A stretch of 64,000 bases of DNA. Origin: Norana najaformis. Its lineage: Eukaryota; Annelida; Clitellata; Crassiclitellata; Hormogastridae. The notes beneath the pieces were generated by a model. The model did not search any database. It saw only the letters and a list, made by a program, of their open reading frames with translations, and was not told where the DNA came from. The stretch lies in the NCBI GenBank assembly GCA_964023275.1, contig OZ029919.1:11467702-11531701 (forward strand), written 5' to 3'. How positions within the stretch are numbered: position 1 is the first letter of the stretch; each line of letters begins with the position of its first letter. Below, one piece after another: positions 34,601-45,687 of the stretch. The position numbers were made by a program, and so were the translations under genes.

Positions 34601-37600
34601 GAGGTGACTGAGAGAGAACGTGAGACAACACGAAGTTGCCGTAGCTGGTAGTAGCAACTACGACCTGAGCCTTAAAAGAGAGCTCCTGATCCAACTCAAT
34701 GCCAAGGTCATAAACAGTGTCTGAGAAGGTGATGTGAGGAAACTCTAAATGTAGTACAGGTAGATTGATTTTAGCCAGTTGCTGCCTAGTGCCCAACCAA
34801 ATATATTGAGTCTTGGAAGGATTCAATCTCAATCGATTTGAAGACATCCAAGCCACAAGGGAGTCAGAAGCACGACACATAGCTCGAACAGCAGCTGCGG
34901 CATCAGAAGCAGAACAATGAACGTAGGTAAACAGTGATAGGTAAACTGGTGTCTGATAAAAACAATAATTTCTGTTGCCTGTAGATATAAATTTTAGATT
35001 TTTAATTTTCAAGCTTGCTTTATGTCCCAACTATTCAGCTATACTGATCAAGAATCCTAGAAACTAGAACACAACACCATGATTATAGAAGCAAAACAGT
35101 AGTGTCTTTGGCATGGTAAACATCATAAACAAAGATAAGAAGATACAGGCAGTAGTTGCAATTGTATCTTTGGTGCGGTAGCAACAGCTTCAGACAAAAA
35201 TACATAGATACAGACAGACAGACAGATTTACACAGATACAAACATGGATATGTGGACAGTGTCTGTTCCGCTAACCTGTTTTTCAAAGGCTGCTGGTACG
35301 AGTCGTCTTAGCTCAGTCAAACTGTTGTTGATGCGATCTCGTCTCCGTTTCTCTATGACCTAAACAAATCGGTTCAAGAGTAAACTACAGTTTACCTAAA
35401 ACTAAACACTGAAAGTAAACTACTAAACTCTAACTAAACTGCTGTAAACTACTGACCTCTTCACACAGTAGGAATCTAACAACATTACTGTTGAAAAAGA
35501 AGAGCATGAATTCACTGTACTCAAAATCCGAGAGGCAACCATGGCTATGAAGTGTTTGGTGACTTTCCTGAATGCATAAGGAAGTTTATTATGTCACCAG
35601 TCTTCTCCTGGACTAACTGATTCCACAGATGGCAATTTACAGACACGTAATCATAGTTAGCTAGACGATGCTAGTATTAGTTAGCTAGCGGGTGCTAGTA
35701 TTAGTTAGCTAGCGGGTGCTAGTATCAGAGAGAATTCTTATAAATTGTTCCCAATAGGCAGCCCTGGATTTCAACCACCACTCACCACATCTGCATTGAC
35801 AGTCTAGCACAATTATCACTACACTGTTCAAACCAAATGTTGTACCTGAAACTAAATGTATAACGCTTAAAGCCACATTTGCCATCAGCAGACATACTAG
35901 TGCAGTTATATAATAATATGTTATTGTGACTTCTAATCAAACCTAAGTGGATGGTTTATTATATGCATGTATATATGTATGGATGCATGTATCTAGATCA
36001 AAAGAACAAAGACATAAGCTACAGCCATTTTGGCTGCTGGACAAGCAGACAAAGCAGGTTATCAATGTAGTGCTTTTTAAGTACCACTCAAAGGGTCTGA
36101 AGCATGTCTATCTAGCCATGCTAAAAGGTGTGATTTATGATAAGCTGAAAATGATTCTTCTTGTCCCATCTCTACTTGTAAAATTCAGATTATCAGTGGA
36201 AGGTTGTTCCAGAAAAATGGTCCAGTGAACAAGGAGAATGTTGTTCTCGACTTGTCATATGCAAGTACAGACAGCTTATATGGCAATTCATTATTTACAC
36301 AGACAAATAACAAATAAGGTATTCCCTCCATCACTTAAAACAGTCATCTACATTATTTATAAATTTAATTTTAAAATAATCAAAAAATTCCCGACAGTCA
36401 ATAAATTATCTTACAATGCCAGATGAAAATCAAACTTAAATGCCCTCTGTGTTTATGTAGATACATACAAATTCTACTGGTAAAATGTTACAAAAACACA
36501 AAAAATTCTTAAATGGCTTAATTACTGAAATCATGTTATTACAATTGATGAGTACAATTAAACACAGAACAAATGAATTTGATAAGGTTTCTATCAACTG
36601 CTCTGAGGTTTACTTTGAAGCAATCCAACATCAGGAACCAGAGTTGGCAGAGTGGAACAGGTAGCTTACAGCAAACAATAATCTCAGTAACAGAGGAGTT
36701 TCAGAAGGTTGGACAAACTCCTATGAATGTCTGCTGACCAACAAAAGTGTTCTGGAAAGTTTGGTCTTTCATTCTAGTCACCAGATTATACTGAACAAAT
36801 AAAAGTGTACTATCATATGTACTACCAAAGAAACTGGTGAATGCTTAACACCTGATGGACGTACATTATTTAGTAATTTTAATTATATCTTAGAAATAAT
36901 GTGTTTAATTAATGTCAAGTATAAAATACACATTTATATGTATTTCTATGTAACATTCATATCCCAAACAGCTAATATATTATCTTGAAGATTACTTTTT
37001 TGATACTACTATTCAGTGCTGTTTAAGGTATTTACTTATTAATATTTCAAAAGTTTTCTTTGCAGAGTATAATAAATGTCTGATGCTCAACTATTTCCAA
37101 GTGCTAATGAAAAACTTAGTTCCGAAATGATGGATAAACTTACTCCTCGTCTTCGTTTTCTATCTGACCGATGGCAGCTCTGTGAAGGAGACCTGAAGAA
37201 AACAGTAACACTACAACTGCATCCAGTGTCTGTAGGTAGAAGAAAATGAAAAGCAGTCCCAGTCCATATGCCAGCTCAGAAAGGCAAGCAAGGGTGTGAA
37301 CCATGAAGTGCCTCAGATTTCATCTCATTAGCCTTGACATATGACGGCAGGCGGCCAGTTGTCTTCCTCGCTGCCTAGTCTTTCATCTGACAGTGTATTG
37401 TCAGTGTACTCATTTCATAGTCCAGTCTTAGGCGGCACAAGTGGAACATAAATATTTTACTGCCCTGGCAGGGATATGAATCCCGGACCTCTGGGTTGAC
37501 TGTTCCACACCCTAACTATTACAAAGATATGGTCAGATAAAAGGTCAGTCCCTAAATCAAAACAGAAGATAGCAATATGTCATGAGTGTCTGAACTTCAT

Positions 37601-39752
37601 TTTCCAACCTTGGCATATCAATGTTGTAACTTGTGTGACAGATAATCACTCTGGTACCTGGTAATCATTCTGCTCAGGCCAGCAACAGATCCAACAACCT
37701 TTGGGCTGACAGTGCAACATGCCAATGCATCCCAGGTTTAACCAACACCGGGGAGCATTTATATATAGTTTACTCACAAACAGGTAGAAAATACAGATAA
37801 TGAGTTAAGTTATGAATACTATGCATTAATTATTGAGGCAAGTATATTGCTGTGAGTACTACTTCTGAAAATAGCATATGTTGTATTTGGTTTTACAAAG
37901 ATGTCACTCAAACTTGTCATTAAATGTTGTAAGGTCTAACCACTATAATGCCTTCCATTTAAATGCAAATGGCAGGCCTTTCAGAGATTCAGAAAAGCTT
38001 GGGGCCACAGCAAATAGGAAGCCCCAATCTTGAAGCATACACAGCATAAGCCTACTAAATCACAATTGTGAATTATAATACAAAAAAGGAGAAATAAATA
38101 TCAATAATTATTACATAAAAACGTTTTTCAAAATCCGAGGCCTCTGCACGCTTTGTGGGCCAAATGGCCTTGCTGACCCCCCGCCGATTAGGCCTGGCAA
38201 GTGGCATCTAGTTTAATCATTAAAACGCTGCTTCAAGTTGTGGTAATTAGTCTTTGCTTTGATCACTAGGCTGCTGCTGCTGCTGCTGCTGTTACTGAAA
38301 CTGGCTATGAGTGGTGCTCAGTTTACTCACAATAAAGTCACTCAACTTATGGTTTTGATTTTACTGGCTTACAAGGAATCACCGGAAATCAAAGCCCTGA
38401 TGTATTTGGCACCAAACAGAGTCCTTTGTGCAGCCTTTAAAGTGCTCTCTTTCCAGACAGAAGTCCTTATGAGGTTGGCTGCTCTTTGAAAAGACACAAG
38501 TGGCATCACTTGAAAAGCACAAATCACAGCAGGTTTCATTTTTTGTAACTGATGAAGGTTTTATCTGCACCTGTAAAACTGTCTCCAAGCAGACACAGTC
38601 AATACTCCTCTGTTCTTGAAACATAAGCAAATCTAGCCTTGAATGTTCTCAAGTACACCAATAAGGTCAGACTTGGAAGAGAACACAGAAAAAGCATAAG
38701 CTCACTGTAAGTCAAGGGCTGTCCGCCCAACATCCTGAATCTCATGTTTTCTCTGTCTGTTGCCTCTCCCTATGCCTCTTTTTATCTGTATTCAGTGCTA
38801 GAGTGGGGTCCAAGGAAAGAGTATGGAGACCATAGAAAAAGTATAACTCACTGTAAGTCAAGGGCTTCTGCTAATTTATTTATTTATTCTGTATTTATTT
38901 GATGACAAGAAGGCCTGTGTGTGTATAAGGAGACACCTTTGACATGACATTGCTCTGAACTCATCTGTTATGACTTATTCTCCAGGTACCCACCAAAGCA
39001 AAGCAGGCCTTCTGGTCTCCTGACCTCATGGTTTTTAACTGGACTTCTCCCTGAGGGAATTTTTATTACCACTTCAAAGCAATCGTCATGCTTTACAATT
39101 AACAGAAGACGAATTCTGGACCCTCTACTTAAGCAGAAATGTTTGAGATGCATCTTATTTCTTCCACACAGGAAATGTCTGAGCAGAACTCAAGTCACCG
39201 AGTGCAGGTCATCACCTTATTTCCATGCATTAAAACTTTTCAATACAACACAGTCAACATTTCTGAAACATTATGTGAAGCACTGAATGCATTAAACTGT
39301 TTAGGGAACTACATATGCATATAATATGTAGCAACCTACATACATATATATATATTGCTACATCCATTCATCCATCCATCCACCCAACCATCCATACATA
39401 CATACACACACATACATACGTCAAACATACATGAAAGCATGCATACACACAAACGAATACATGCTTACAGACAGACAGACACACGCACACACATATACGT
39501 ACATAACAAGAAATGTCAACCAGTTTTCATGAAATGGTGTTATTTGTGAATGGAATGTTTGCTTGACTACATAAAAGTTGAGTATAAAAGAACTTCCTAA
39601 CGGGCAAGCTCCTTTAAAGGAACCATGTGTTGATTACGGACAGAGATAGCAGGAAGGAGTGGCATTAATTATTTGATGACTTACCCGGCTTTGATGAGGT
39701 CCCTTTCGTCGTAGAAGACCTCCGTGTCACTGTCGCTGACGCTTCGTTTCAT
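30982..39752 (-). CDS. HEY: Hey, bHLH-Orange transcriptional repressor, complete, 5 exons
   Basis: Exons 39752-39685, 37192-37144, 35359-35276, 33285-33213 and 31643-30982 join in phase (936 nt) into 311 codons plus TAG. The five-exon layout matches vertebrate HEY genes as I recall them. Residues 34-91 form the bHLH: the basic region [20 protein letters not shown] has Gly39 where Hes proteins carry proline, a Hey hallmark. The Orange domain spans about 95-146 ([19 protein letters not shown]). A serine-, glutamine- and alanine-rich tail ends [16 protein letters not shown] is residues 302-305. Hey proteins are nuclear Notch targets that bind E-box-like DNA as dimers and repress transcription. 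The start is supported by an in-frame TAA at 39797. Intron 3 carries a LINE, intron 4 a family A copy. Confidence 0.96.
31765..31976 (+). repeat. Dispersed repeat family A, diverged copy in Hey intron 4
   Basis: Starts CATCGTAATCGTAA and later has AAAGCCAAGT, GATGAATCAGGATAGGATTT and TTTTCAGTTTTCCAG, in the same order as the 20,300 and 43,430 copies. Confidence 0.6.
32847..32948. repeat. 51-bp tandem duplication
   Basis: AGAGACTTAGGATTGCTTTC starts each unit (32847 and 32898) and each ends AATGGAGGCTTTGGAC; I see a single difference (ttcat/ctcat). It lies in Hey intron 4. Confidence 0.9.
34010..34945 (-). mobile_element. 5'-truncated CR1/L2-type LINE in Hey intron 3
   Basis: On the minus strand, same as Hey, the reverse transcriptase C-terminal half is almost open. 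It starts after the YADD box ([13 protein letters not shown]), has [17 protein letters not shown], one frameshift at about 34,650, then [28 protein letters not shown] and [18 protein letters not shown], and stops at 34,081. The 3' end is GGGGCGCTATATAAGTG followed by an AAATA-rich tail at 34,013-34,050. Loss of the 5' part is typical of incomplete reverse transcription. It is the best preserved retroelement coding region here. Confidence 0.85.
35276..35359 (-). CDS. HEY: Hey exon 3: basic region to loop of bHLH
   Basis: An 84-nt exon of 28 codons, [20 protein letters not shown] then VPAAFEKQ, flanked by tttag and gttagc. It supplies the DNA-contacting E-K-R-R-R-D-R residues and helix 1. Exon 4 (33285-33213) continues [19 protein letters not shown], which is helix 2. 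Confidence 0.95.
35656..35727. repeat. 24-bp tandem repeat, three copies
   Basis: The unit is GTTAGCTAGCGGGTGCTAGT plus ATTA; the first copy differs by GACGA. It lies in Hey intron 2, close upstream of exon 3. Confidence 0.85.
35745..35840 (-). mobile_element. tRNA-SINE-like sequence
   Basis: On the minus strand GTGTAGTGATAATTGTGCTA is followed about 30 bp later by GGTGGTTGAAATCCAGGGC, resembling A and B boxes. It does not fold as a tRNA. Confidence 0.4.
37420..37535 (-). mobile_element. tRNA-derived SINE
   Basis: On the minus strand, TAGTTAGGGTGTGGAACAG and then AGAGGTCCGGGATTCATATCC look like degenerate A and B boxes. It lies in Hey intron 1. Confidence 0.5.
38268..38291. repeat. (CTG)n microsatellite
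   Basis: Seven or so GCTGCT units in Hey intron 1. The 76-residue frame through it (LLLLLLL) is not a gene. Confidence 0.8.
39355..39500. repeat. Mixed tetranucleotide repeats (ATCC, ACAT, GACA)
   Basis: Alternating CATCCATC, CATACATA and CAGACAGA runs in Hey intron 1, about 200 bp downstream of exon 1. Confidence 0.8.
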
Positions 39753-39840
39753 GCTATCGATCTGTATCGATCTCAATCGGACTCGTGTTAACCGTTACTT
39801 GCGGTGCTAATAGCTCCTCGAATATCGGGCAGCCGTCTTC

Positions 39841-40065
39841 TTACTTACACACACACCAGGCGTCCGACTGATGTGAGGAGGTCTTCGAGGAGTGTTCTCT
39901 CAAGAACCGCTGCTGCACATCCGGAATGAAATCCTCGATTAGAAGAATATCCAGCATCGAACACAGCAACGGATACGCACCAGGAGCGATTAAATCACAC
40001 GGCTTCCTTCCGGACCCACTCCGAATCAACATCCGACCGACGTTCTCACGCTCGCCAGATAACAC
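39841..40065 (-). other. Possible upstream ORF in the Hey leader (74 aa)
   Basis: This open frame runs ATG to TAA in GC-richer sequence and ends 88 bp before the Hey ATG, in a different frame. It begins MLSGERENVGRMLIRSGSG. No domain is recognised. If Hey transcription starts above 40,065 it would be a uORF that could dampen Hey translation. Alternatively it is untranscribed promoter DNA. Confidence 0.3.
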
Positions 40066-40600
40066 CGGCTTTAAAGAACCGTGAGAACCGAAGGCGAACC
40101 ATCAGGGTCGATGAGTGATTGACAGGTCCGTAGCGGTGCGCCGCCTGCAATTGGCTACTGTCGGGCTGTCAATCAAGCGCACATCGAGTCTGCATTAGAT
40201 TGGATTTTAGGGTAGACGATACAGTTTGTGCGCCGCCGCCGACAACGTTTAGATTCGTTAATTGATACAGACCGGGTAGAGAGTATTGTTTCGCCGGCGT
40301 GCAAGACTGCGCCGATTACAGGTCGATACAGAGGCGGTGGGAGGATGGCCGGTCGGAGGGGTGGAGCCGGCGAGGTCGTGCGGTGGGCCCGTGACGGAGC
40401 GTGGGTAGGACGCGCGGCTAGCACGCGCGGGTCGTGGGAACTCGATTTATCGGGCTTGACCCCATCACCTGCCGACGTCGTTTTACGTGACTGATCGGCG
40501 CTGCAGAGCCGAAGAAAAGCTACACAACGACCAACAAGTTTATGTGTGATTCGTACCGTTCCTAGGTCCCGGGCTAACGGGCCTCGTCCTGTAAACGGCA
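40066..40600. promoter_or_regulatory. GC- and CpG-richer region upstream of Hey
   Basis: From about 39,900 to 40,600 CpG dinucleotides and G/C runs are clearly denser than in the surrounding AT-rich sequence. This is the likely Hey promoter/5' region. I could not place a TATA box or transcription start; TTTAAAG near 40,070 is the only weak candidate. Confidence 0.4.
40433..40440 (+). promoter_or_regulatory. Consensus CSL/RBPJ (Su(H)) binding site upstream of Hey
   Basis: CGTGGGAA is an exact CSL consensus, about 680 bp upstream of the Hey start codon. A CACGCG word (40422-40427), a Hes/Hey-type class C site, lies 5 bp away. Hey genes are direct Notch/CSL targets, so context supports function. 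A single 8-mer can occur by chance, and I found no second, inverted CSL site nearby. Confidence 0.5.
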
Positions 40601-40740
40601 TGCCTTAGAAGTCGACAGAAGGAAAAACCAACCGACGCTGTCTTTCTCAGTGTCTCAGTCCCTGCCTACTTTTCTCCCTTTCTGTCTACCTGTCAGTCTT
40701 TCTGCATGCCTGTGTTTCTGTATACCTGAATATTTTGGAT

Positions 40741-40785
40741 GCCTTTGTCTGTCTATCTGTCTGTCTGTCTGTCTGTCTCTATGTA
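40741..40785. repeat. (TCTG)n microsatellite
   Basis: CTGTCTGTCTGTCTGTCT run at the edge of the Ty3/Gypsy remnant. Confidence 0.8.
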
Positions 40786-40869
40786 TGTCGTTCATTCAAT
40801 CCCAACATTTATTTTGCGCCTATTCAGTGTCTCATTCTTCTGAGTTGCTGTTCTGGTGTGCACCCAAAA

Positions 40870-42990
40870 TAATGACATCATTCAACTGTCGATAGCTATA
40901 GTCAATGCAAAACCTCGTCGTGCCATCTTTCTTTTTGGCGAATACTAAATTGGCTGGCCTTCGTTAGCAGCCGGTTCAACCACCCTAACTAACATCCGAT
41001 CTAGCTGATCCGATCATTGACAGCTCCATACAAAAGTGGTTGTAAAAGTGCCGGACCGAATGTGAGTCTCCAGTATCAATCCCATACTTACAGACCGTTG
41101 TCCTTGCTAAATCTCCATCCGCGCCGGAAAAGACATCTTGGTACTTGGACCGGGTGTAGTCCATCTAGCAACTGAACACATATGAACTCAGCTGGGTGTT
41201 CGTTCAGATTTACTACGTGAATCTGTGTTGCATTTGTGTCATCGCCAGTAACAACCCGAGCAACATGGATCCCAGCATTGGCGGATTCAGGATTGCTGGC
41301 ATGGGGGGGAGAGCAAAGCATGTCCAGACGAGCGCCACATTCTGGCAGTCCACCATGCACTGGTCTGGTCTGAGCGGCATCGACATATAACAAAGAGGGG
41401 GAGAACCGCCCCCCGCGCCTATAGCTAAATCAGCCATTGGACTCCATGTCGAATTTTCTTTGCTATGATCATCTAGGTCGGTGGCATAATGGGTAAATTC
41501 CTATCCTAGGTTTTGGCAGGAATATCATACTGAGACTTATGAGATGCAGTCACCTCTTCAGCGCTGATCACTCGTCGGCCCCTTGTAAAACCACCCGGCT
41601 TTGCAAGTCGAATGCGCCGAAGGCCAACAATTAATACCCCCCGTACCGAAACCCAGACGACAGCGATGTTGCCTGTAACCAGTCCATGCACTTGTATGAA
41701 TGAGTGTATGTGTGTATGCATGTATGTATACATGTATGTAACTAGGCCCTATTAGTATTATTACTATTACTATTTTCACAATCCGATCGAATATCGTGCA
41801 AGTTGTGGCTCAAATTCTCGTCTGCCCATTGGCAGTGGTAATACAGCTTACCTTGGAATGTCTCTGCTTGTCCCTCAGTGCCGTATCTTTGCAGCAACCT
41901 CTCGGTAAGTCTTTCCTAAGTAGCATCTTGCAGAGCTCCGAAGTCCCATAATAACTGCGTATGCAGGTGCTTACCTAGTGCGCAACGTGAAAAGTCGACT
42001 TTATCTGAGGTAATCTACCTATTTTGCCTCAAATTGGGAAAGGAACGACTCCATTGATTCTGTTCAGTCGAACTTTCAGGGCTTCATCGGCGTCTTATTG
42101 TTACCGAATACGGCACCAACGTTTTCCAGCAGCAGCGAATTCGAAGTAGTCTCGTTCATATCAAGTGTTCTTTTCCTCTCGCGATTATTCCCTGTCATCG
42201 AGTTAGGACCGTCGAAGTTAATGCTCTCCAGAAGGCGACTCGGATCAAACTTGGGCTCTTCTGACGTCATTCTTCTCGGACCAGGGGTCGAACTGTCTGG
42301 CTGACGAGATGGCGCTTCTGCAACGTCCAACACGTGTAGATGATAATGTTATGGTCTTCTTCAATGATGTCCATACTAGAACCGGAACTTTAACGCTCAC
42401 CTTGATTTGACCCTGATTTCGGAATTAAATGGTACCCCACTTTTGGTACCATTTCTTTTGTAACGAGCCGAATGGTCCAACTGACAAATTCACTCAGGAT
42501 GACCATAACAAGCGCTCGACTCGACCGAGGTACGATTCATGTGTGGAAGGCTCTCGTGGTCTATCAGGAGGCTAAGTCAGCGTGATTCGTCATCGTCAAA
42601 AGAACGATTAAGTCTAAATCTACATGAAGTCTTTGATCGCGCCTGCGAGTCTTCGACGGCGTGGCCGGTCTCCGTCGTCCACGCCAAATGTTGAGTCGTC
42701 TCCTTCATCGCAGATCTTCTGCGTTCTTTTTCTAAAAGTCTTCTGCTGAAATGATCTGCGCCGCAAACCCAGTCTCTCTCTTCACTGTAGTTGCTGTCTA
42801 ACGACGCTGTGTCGTAACGAATATGATTAGAGTTGCCCTCCTCCTTTATCCAGGCTTGGGACTGGCACCACCCGAGCAGTGGTGCAGTTCTCTCTTTACT
42901 GCCAGCGTCGATCCTCTTATATATACGGTTAGAAACCAGTTGCCATGGGGTGGTTGCTAGGGACGTGTCAACTGTCGGGGAGATATGCCG
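40870..42990 (-). mobile_element. Ty3/Gypsy LTR retrotransposon remnant
   Basis: Minus strand. A likely 5' LTR lies at about 42,990-42,465, starting TGTGACGGCATATC, with TATATATAAG near 42,915 and ending near CTCGTTACA. It is followed by TGGTACCAAAAGTGGGG (about 42,448), which resembles the tRNA-Leu-type primer sites of Mag-lineage elements. A short frame at 42,333-42,076 may be gag-derived. Further down are the protease-RT linker (VARVVTG, VVNLNEHPAEF), an IDTGD motif and the start of RT (LVFAKKKDGTTRFCIDY). The sequence then stops. Gag is mostly missing, frames are broken, and no 3' LTR was found. Confidence 0.75.
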
Positions 42991-43109
42991 TCACAGTACT
43001 TACAGGATATCGCCTTAACACACGCTCTTCACAGAAATAAGGTACTTAAGAAGCTCGTTAACACATGACGTCGGGCTGCGTAGGTAGAAAACGATTAAGG
43101 TTTTTAGGT

Positions 43110-43700
43110 TAGCCTGTAGACAGTGCTTTTACGAAGTACTTGAAAGGCGCTATATTAAGTTGCTATAACTAGCTAGCTATTGTATGCGGCGACGTCTATT
43201 GCAGCAACGCCATATCTAGCTAGTTATTTACAATCCAGCCACTCCGCTCAACCCGCTCCTCTTCTGCCCTAGCACTTCTCCGCCCGTCCATCACCTCATC
43301 CATAAAATTTGGTAATCGCTTCATAGCCATAGCTGCCCCGCCACTTTGGAATAAACTTCCCCAGAACTTCAACATGTAGTTATGCTATGCTCCACCGCTT
43401 GCAATTTCTGCATTGACCTTTCACTCAAAACTGAAAACATTCCTCTTTCACAGATCCTATCCTGACTTCCCTTCTTCCTCTTATCCCTCTTTCCGCTCCA
43501 AACCCACTCTGTTTCTCTGACTCTTCGATCTTGACCGGGAATCGAACACTTTTGCCTATCAATTTTGTTTTGACTGAGCGCCTGTGAATAAGCTGTTCCC
43601 CGTGACGTGGCTTTCGTTAAGGAGCGCTGTTTAAATCTCGGGATTACGAATACGATTACGACATCTACTGCAGCTACACGAATAAATGTTGCGCCGATCT
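43110..43700 (-). repeat. Dispersed repeat family A, longest copy, with tail word
   Basis: On the minus strand it opens with an ATCGTATTCGTAATC run near 43,660, then CAGCTTATTCACAGGCGCTC, TCAAAACAAAATTGATAGG and a GTCAGGATAGGATCTGTGAA block. It continues through purine-rich text to AATATAGCGCCTTTCAAGTA at about 43,150. This suggests family A elements are about 500 bp and end in the widespread tail word. Confidence 0.6.
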
Positions 43701-43739
43701 CTCGGACTACCGAATAAATTTGATGGCCTAGCGTACCCG

Positions 43740-45636
43740 ATAAACAGCCATACATCTGTGCAATTATATTGTCTCGAGGTCATGCATTCGTGTTATTTTC
43801 TTTAGGATGGCATGAGATCATATCGAAGATGATGATGGACTCTGTATGTATATGGCGTGCATTAAATTATGCGTGACGGGCCTGGACCGCAACCTCGGCT
43901 GCTGTATACCACCCTGAAAGTCATGCTCACAAGTGTCTTGACCCTTAGGCAGCATTTAAGTGTCACTTGAGATTTGAAAGCATATTATGTATAAGCCAGC
44001 CTGCATTTCGTCTAGGCAGGATACCATACACTTGTGTGTATAGACTTACTAACGCTTTCTATTTTTGATGATCTCTCGTCTGTACAAAATAAATCTGCGA
44101 GACCATTGCGTTCAAATAGTATCTATTACATAACATAATTATATGGGTGTTTAACGGTGTCTATTTGATAGCGCAGCGGCAGGATGAAGTTTGCCTTGAA
44201 GTAGCGCAGTATAAATGCCGGCTCGTATTACAAAACACTCGGATGCCTTTGGAAACATTTAAACACCGGTTTACTTGTTGCGAGTGTTTTATCTTTTTTC
44301 AGACGACGAGCAACAAACTCATGTTATATCATCAGCGCCGCGTGTTTGCGCCTACAGCCGGGGCCACGATCAAAGGCATCGCCGGCTGGGACCAGTGCGG
44401 CTGCTGCTCCGGCTGCTGCTGCTGATGCAGGAGGCAGGGCTCGTTGTTTGGACCTGATGCCCTGCGGATTAGGAACAGATATATACGCCCATAAGTATAC
44501 ATCAATGTCGTGTCTATTTTCCTCAGGCACTAATTGCGGCAAAGCGCTCGTATACTGTGTGGCAAAAATAGCAATCGTCGAAGCTGTGTATTTATGTATG
44601 TATGAATGTATGTGTATGCATGTATGTATGCATGTATGTATATAACAAGGTCCTATTATTGTTATTATTATTATTAGTATATTAAATAATATTTTACTGC
44701 CATTTTTGCTTCACCGCCCTTACAGCCTGATGTGTCAGTCTCATGGATATCCTTGCAGAACATTTTACTTTAAAGTCCTGCCCTAAAGTGAACGACTACT
44801 GGTGGTAACGGATGCTAGATGGCAGGCTATTCCAGAGAGATGGTCCAGCAGCTGCGCAGCTCAGGTTTGCGTTAAGATGTTAAGCTTTGAGGAAACTTTA
44901 ATTGTACAAATAAATGCATTCTCATATGTGATTTAAAATGATCGAAATGAAGCTTAATATTGCTAATATTTGCTGCTAAAAATATTAAATTTGCCTCAGT
45001 CTTCTTTTTACAACATGAAATCTTTTGCGCCCAGAACGTGCCTCATGCAGACCACTGTATTTATAAATATTGTATTTAGAAGGAAATGTCTATATAGCCG
45101 TAGAAGTCACCAACAGTAGAACCCTGCTTACATTGACCCACTCTCGAAACCGTGCCGACGGCTTTGCTGTGACCTTGTATACAGATGACTAATGATGCAG
45201 TTTTGTTACCAGTTTACGTTAGCATAAATACAATTGTTTATGGTTCTGAGCTTTTTAGTAACACTACTGTCTCAGACATGTATACGGAAATCAGATAGCT
45301 GTTTACAAATACACAGTCCGGATATAGTATTTGAATAATTGCTAGGTATACGATTAACTGCAGCTTTGTTACCAAGTCTGTATACTTGTCTATAACAATA
45401 TTACATTAATGAGCTTACTGGCCACACTACTGTTAAGCATCTAAGGACAATCCAATGGCTCCAAGGCTATGGATAGATAGGTTTGTATGTAGTATTCGTT
45501 TAATTACCTCGCGCACGTGTTCAAGTCAACAACAGCTGCGTCATGTTTTGCTGCATGCGCTTCTTCTATCTCGTCTGACAAGTCATTTCCGGAAGATGCC
45601 GCTGCCCTCTAACCCCGTGCCCTCGCAAGTTGTTTC

Positions 45637-45687
<51 letters not shown>

